Assembly (NCBI GenBank): GCA_020635955.1
Contig: JACJYW010000013.1
Span: forward strand, 1 to 64,000
Origin: Crocinitomicaceae bacterium
Lineage (GTDB): Bacteria > Bacteroidota > Bacteroidia > Flavobacteriales_D > Crocinitomicaceae
DNA: 64,000 bases
Reading direction: 5' to 3'
The position numbers and the translations under genes are program-made. Positions within the stretch are counted from its first letter, which is position 1. Each line of letters begins with the position of its first letter. The notes under the pieces are model-generated. The model saw nothing but the letters and a program-made list of their open reading frames with translations, was not told the DNA's origin and did no database searches. Positions 62,901-64,000 of the stretch are shown here, piece after piece.

Positions 62901-64000
62901 GTGGTCACGCCATTAAAAGTAATATCACCATTATTCCCCAAATAAGCCTGCGCATCATTAGAAGCACTAGAATTTTGCGCGAAATTAAAGGTACCATCAA
63001 TTGTTACCAATGAAGTGCTGGCATTAGCTATGATCACTCTTGATGTCGTTCCTGATCCGTTATTGGTAATGGAAACATTGTTGTCAAAATCAATTGATCC
63101 GTTATCCCCTAGAAGCAAAGTGTTAGTTGTTTGTGCTGAGTTATTGGTTATGACCGTAGGACCAGTCACTGTTAACGTAGATGCCGCATTGTTACAGATT
63201 TCTACTCTTCCGGCCATATTGCTCATGGCAATGGTAAAATTACCCCCTATTGTATTTCCGGCTGAGTTATTGGCGAGAATAATGTCATCAGTCCCTGAAT
63301 TTATTATGTCCAGATCAGCTTGAAAATCATCAGGAGAACCATCCCCCATAGTGAAGTTATTATCACCGGTATTGATCAATACAGCATTTCCAACGAACGT
63401 ATTACCGCCAACTGAATTGTCGTCTGCAATCCCCCCTGATTTTTCCAGTGAAGCAGTGCCGTTATAGGTGGTTCCTCGAGTCAACATTCTTGGAGCTGTA
63501 AAATCAATATCACCACCCCAGTTTGAATCATAATTATAGATCCTAGAATCACCGGTGGTCAACAATGTTTGAGGAGTGGGCCCTAACTGCGTGAAATTTT
63601 GAAAACGAAGATCACCTGTAATAAATCCTCCAACACCAATTGTAACCGTTCTTGTTGCAGCAAGCGTTCCTGAACCACCCCCTTGTCCAAAACGGATACC
63701 ATCACCAGTGGCAATAGTTTCAGACAGTACTATATTGTGATTATATGAATTTGCACTTCCAGTATTGTGATTGCAGAAAATGTCAGAATTTGCAGCAGCA
63801 CTTGCGTTGATAATCGTTAAAACATCATTGAAAGTCATGCTGCCTGAGTTTCCCAAATAGCTTTCAGTGTTACCCGTTGCGGTTGTTGATTGATTAAAAT
63901 CAAATGTTCCATCCACTGTAACTACAGATGAAGCCCCATTGGCAAAATAAACGAATGAATTTGTTCCTGAACTGGTGGTGGTCACATTCACTGATCCGTC
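59987..64000 (-). CDS. Giant repetitive surface protein with T9SS domain, 5' end missing
   Basis: At least 1337 residues; the frame stays open through the right edge, so start and signal peptide are not in the window. Residues counted from 63991: about 1-950 are short Asn/Thr/Gly-rich strand-turn units of a beta-helix type. They form three long modules, each with the anchor GGFITGDLRFQNFTQLG or a variant (near 121, 426 and 785), spaced 305 and 359 residues. Then come a spacer domain (about 1000-1160, HIDGPIEKIGNDAFVFPTGD), a fibronectin-like domain (about 1162-1255) and a T9SS type A signal (about 1264-1334, IYPNPTNDFIYIEG to CLQKIVKN). Likely an adhesin or surface-layer fibre. Confidence 0.88.
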   Translation of the reverse strand, partial: DGSVNVTTTSSGTNSFVYFANGASSVVTVDGTFDFNQSTTATGNTESYLGNSGSMTFNDVLTIINASAAANSDIFCNHNTGSANSYNHNIVLSETIATGDGIRFGQGGGSGTLAATRTVTIGVGGFITGDLRFQNFTQLGPTPQTLLTTGDSRIYNYDSNWGGDIDFTAPRMLTRGTTYNGTASLEKSGGIADDNSVGGNTFVGNAVLINTGDNNFTMGDGSPDDFQADLDIINSGTDDIILANNSAGNTIGGNFTIAMSNMAGRVEICNNAASTLTVTGPTVITNNSAQTTNTLLLGDNGSIDFDNNVSITNNGSGTTSRVIIANASTSLVTIDGTFNFAQNSSASNDAQAYLGNNGDITFNGVTTIINACGSNLSDIFCNDNPNSSNTYNENLVLSCTDPSSDGIRFGQSGGNGTLAATKTVSLGVGGFISGDLRFRNFTQIGPTAQSLNCTGTARIYNYDSNWGGDVIFIAPQMLTRGTTYNGTSYLEKTSIGNDQSIGGNLFVGNSELRHTGADQFLMGNGTADVWQSDLIVVNSGAGNMYIAYDGIGHSIAGTLDWTHSGSANDDYLATQTSSDLSVTGNATFINTSDSNGEIYVGYNGDITFDGTITGTNAPIGGANGQLRFANGSNSFVLINDNVLLTNNGAGNTHYIYFANDGSIELNGNLTGSNLGLGTDSYFYMANGTNSSVTVNGNTSYLQANNITNTRAYLGNQGDITFNGTLDISNNAQSNNSHVYLNYSGNSLNTYNGNITVTSENAACDGVRFGENSGAGTLTAGNTVSVGGGGFVAGDLYFRNFTQLGGTAQNIVCTGTALISHRSSSWSGDITCTSPQFLTRETLYDGMATLTKNGSGNDDSVGGNTFNGTTIITNSGTGRMRFSGSNGFPDDFNTDATFVKSGSGILQPSYNNTDTYAGDINIDANASLYFGQGGNGRVLFDGAIADQEMNDLGTSPDPQFRDFQVNKAAGEVNCNMPVIITVELDLDNGVVNTSATNLMYMNDNTVVSSVSNASHIDGPIEKIGNDAFVFPTGDSAVYRPISISAPTSGSARFRAEYFKVDPHPTYNHLSLDLTLDHISSCEYWILDRISSTNNVFVTLSWDFPTSCEITDLPELAVARWDGAVWRDEGNGGTTGNVLSGTIVSAAAVTNFSPFTLASYTNNNPLPIELLSFEAKLNNEQVDLFWTTVSESNNDYFEIERSFDGQQWEYLETVDGAGTSSITLNYKVIDSKPHAGVNYYRLKQVDFDGNYEFSSVAKVDVPFNNLGNLVIYPNPTNDFIYIEGDEKELGQVVITNVAGQIIEVDIVLSNGVATIDLNNYADGIYFVRTPYCLQKIVKN

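Overview
The window is a 64 kb piece of an AT-rich chromosome from the phylum Bacteroidota, most likely a marine-type member of the order Flavobacteriales. The evidence is consistent: TonB-dependent receptor plus DUF4249 lipoprotein, several secreted proteins with type IX secretion (T9SS) C-terminal sorting domains, DUF4468, DUF2851 and DUF3467 proteins, Bacteroidota-type promoters (TTG-N19/20-TAnnTTTG), and almost no Shine-Dalgarno sequences. I cannot name the genus from sequence alone. No rRNA operon, CRISPR array, prophage, transposase or defence island is visible. The reading frames look intact. The last gene runs off the right edge, and an octamer tandem repeat runs off the left edge.

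Region by region: 1-6.4 kb holds a lipoprotein and signal peptide peptidase SppA, two translationally coupled glycosyltransferases (the second lacks any ATG/GTG/TTG start before its conserved N-terminus), a helical orphan protein and an FtsE-like ATPase. 6.6-19.8 kb is envelope biology: a giant TPR protein overlapping an outer-membrane barrel, small secreted proteins, a PASTA protein, a T9SS cargo protein, RluD, and a PorE-like OmpA protein. 19.9-26.2 kb holds purM-prfA-pyrF facing a DUF4249/TonB receptor pair. 26.4-36.3 kb holds a coupled DUF2851-PspC-K+ channel-reductase operon, an alanine/Na+ symporter, a helix-hairpin-helix protein, apt, an acyl-CoA dehydrogenase, rpsU, xerC, hpf and a chalcone-isomerase-like protein.

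36.3-49.7 kb is the core gene-expression supercluster: tRNA-Thr, Tyr, Gly, Thr, tuf, tRNA-Trp, secE, nusG, rplK, rplA, rplJ, rplL, rpoB, rpoC. It starts at a near-ideal promoter and ends at a strong terminator. It carries hairpins at nearly every functional boundary: promoter/terminator overlap, tuf leader, tuf/tRNA-Trp, rplK leader, rplL/rpoB and rpoB/rpoC. 49.7-64 kb is accessory: DUF3467, more T9SS-sorted proteins (one a nuclease-like enzyme), a membrane SpoIIE phosphatase with a duplicated 3' end, a GbsR/MarR-regulated membrane/SRPBCC/epimerase operon, and a very large beta-helix-type surface protein.

The most unusual signals are non-coding. One is a pair of hairpins at 49666-49729 whose 13-nt loops are exact reverse complements of each other. 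Another is a 26-bp duplication of the SpoIIE gene's 3' end around a related short repeat (56260-56359), in which both mismatches are synonymous. The tRNA-operon promoter is nested in a terminator. GbsR has a predicted leaderless promoter with its operator on the -33 element. There is a nested structured leader before rplK. I did not find a complete novel multi-gene system.
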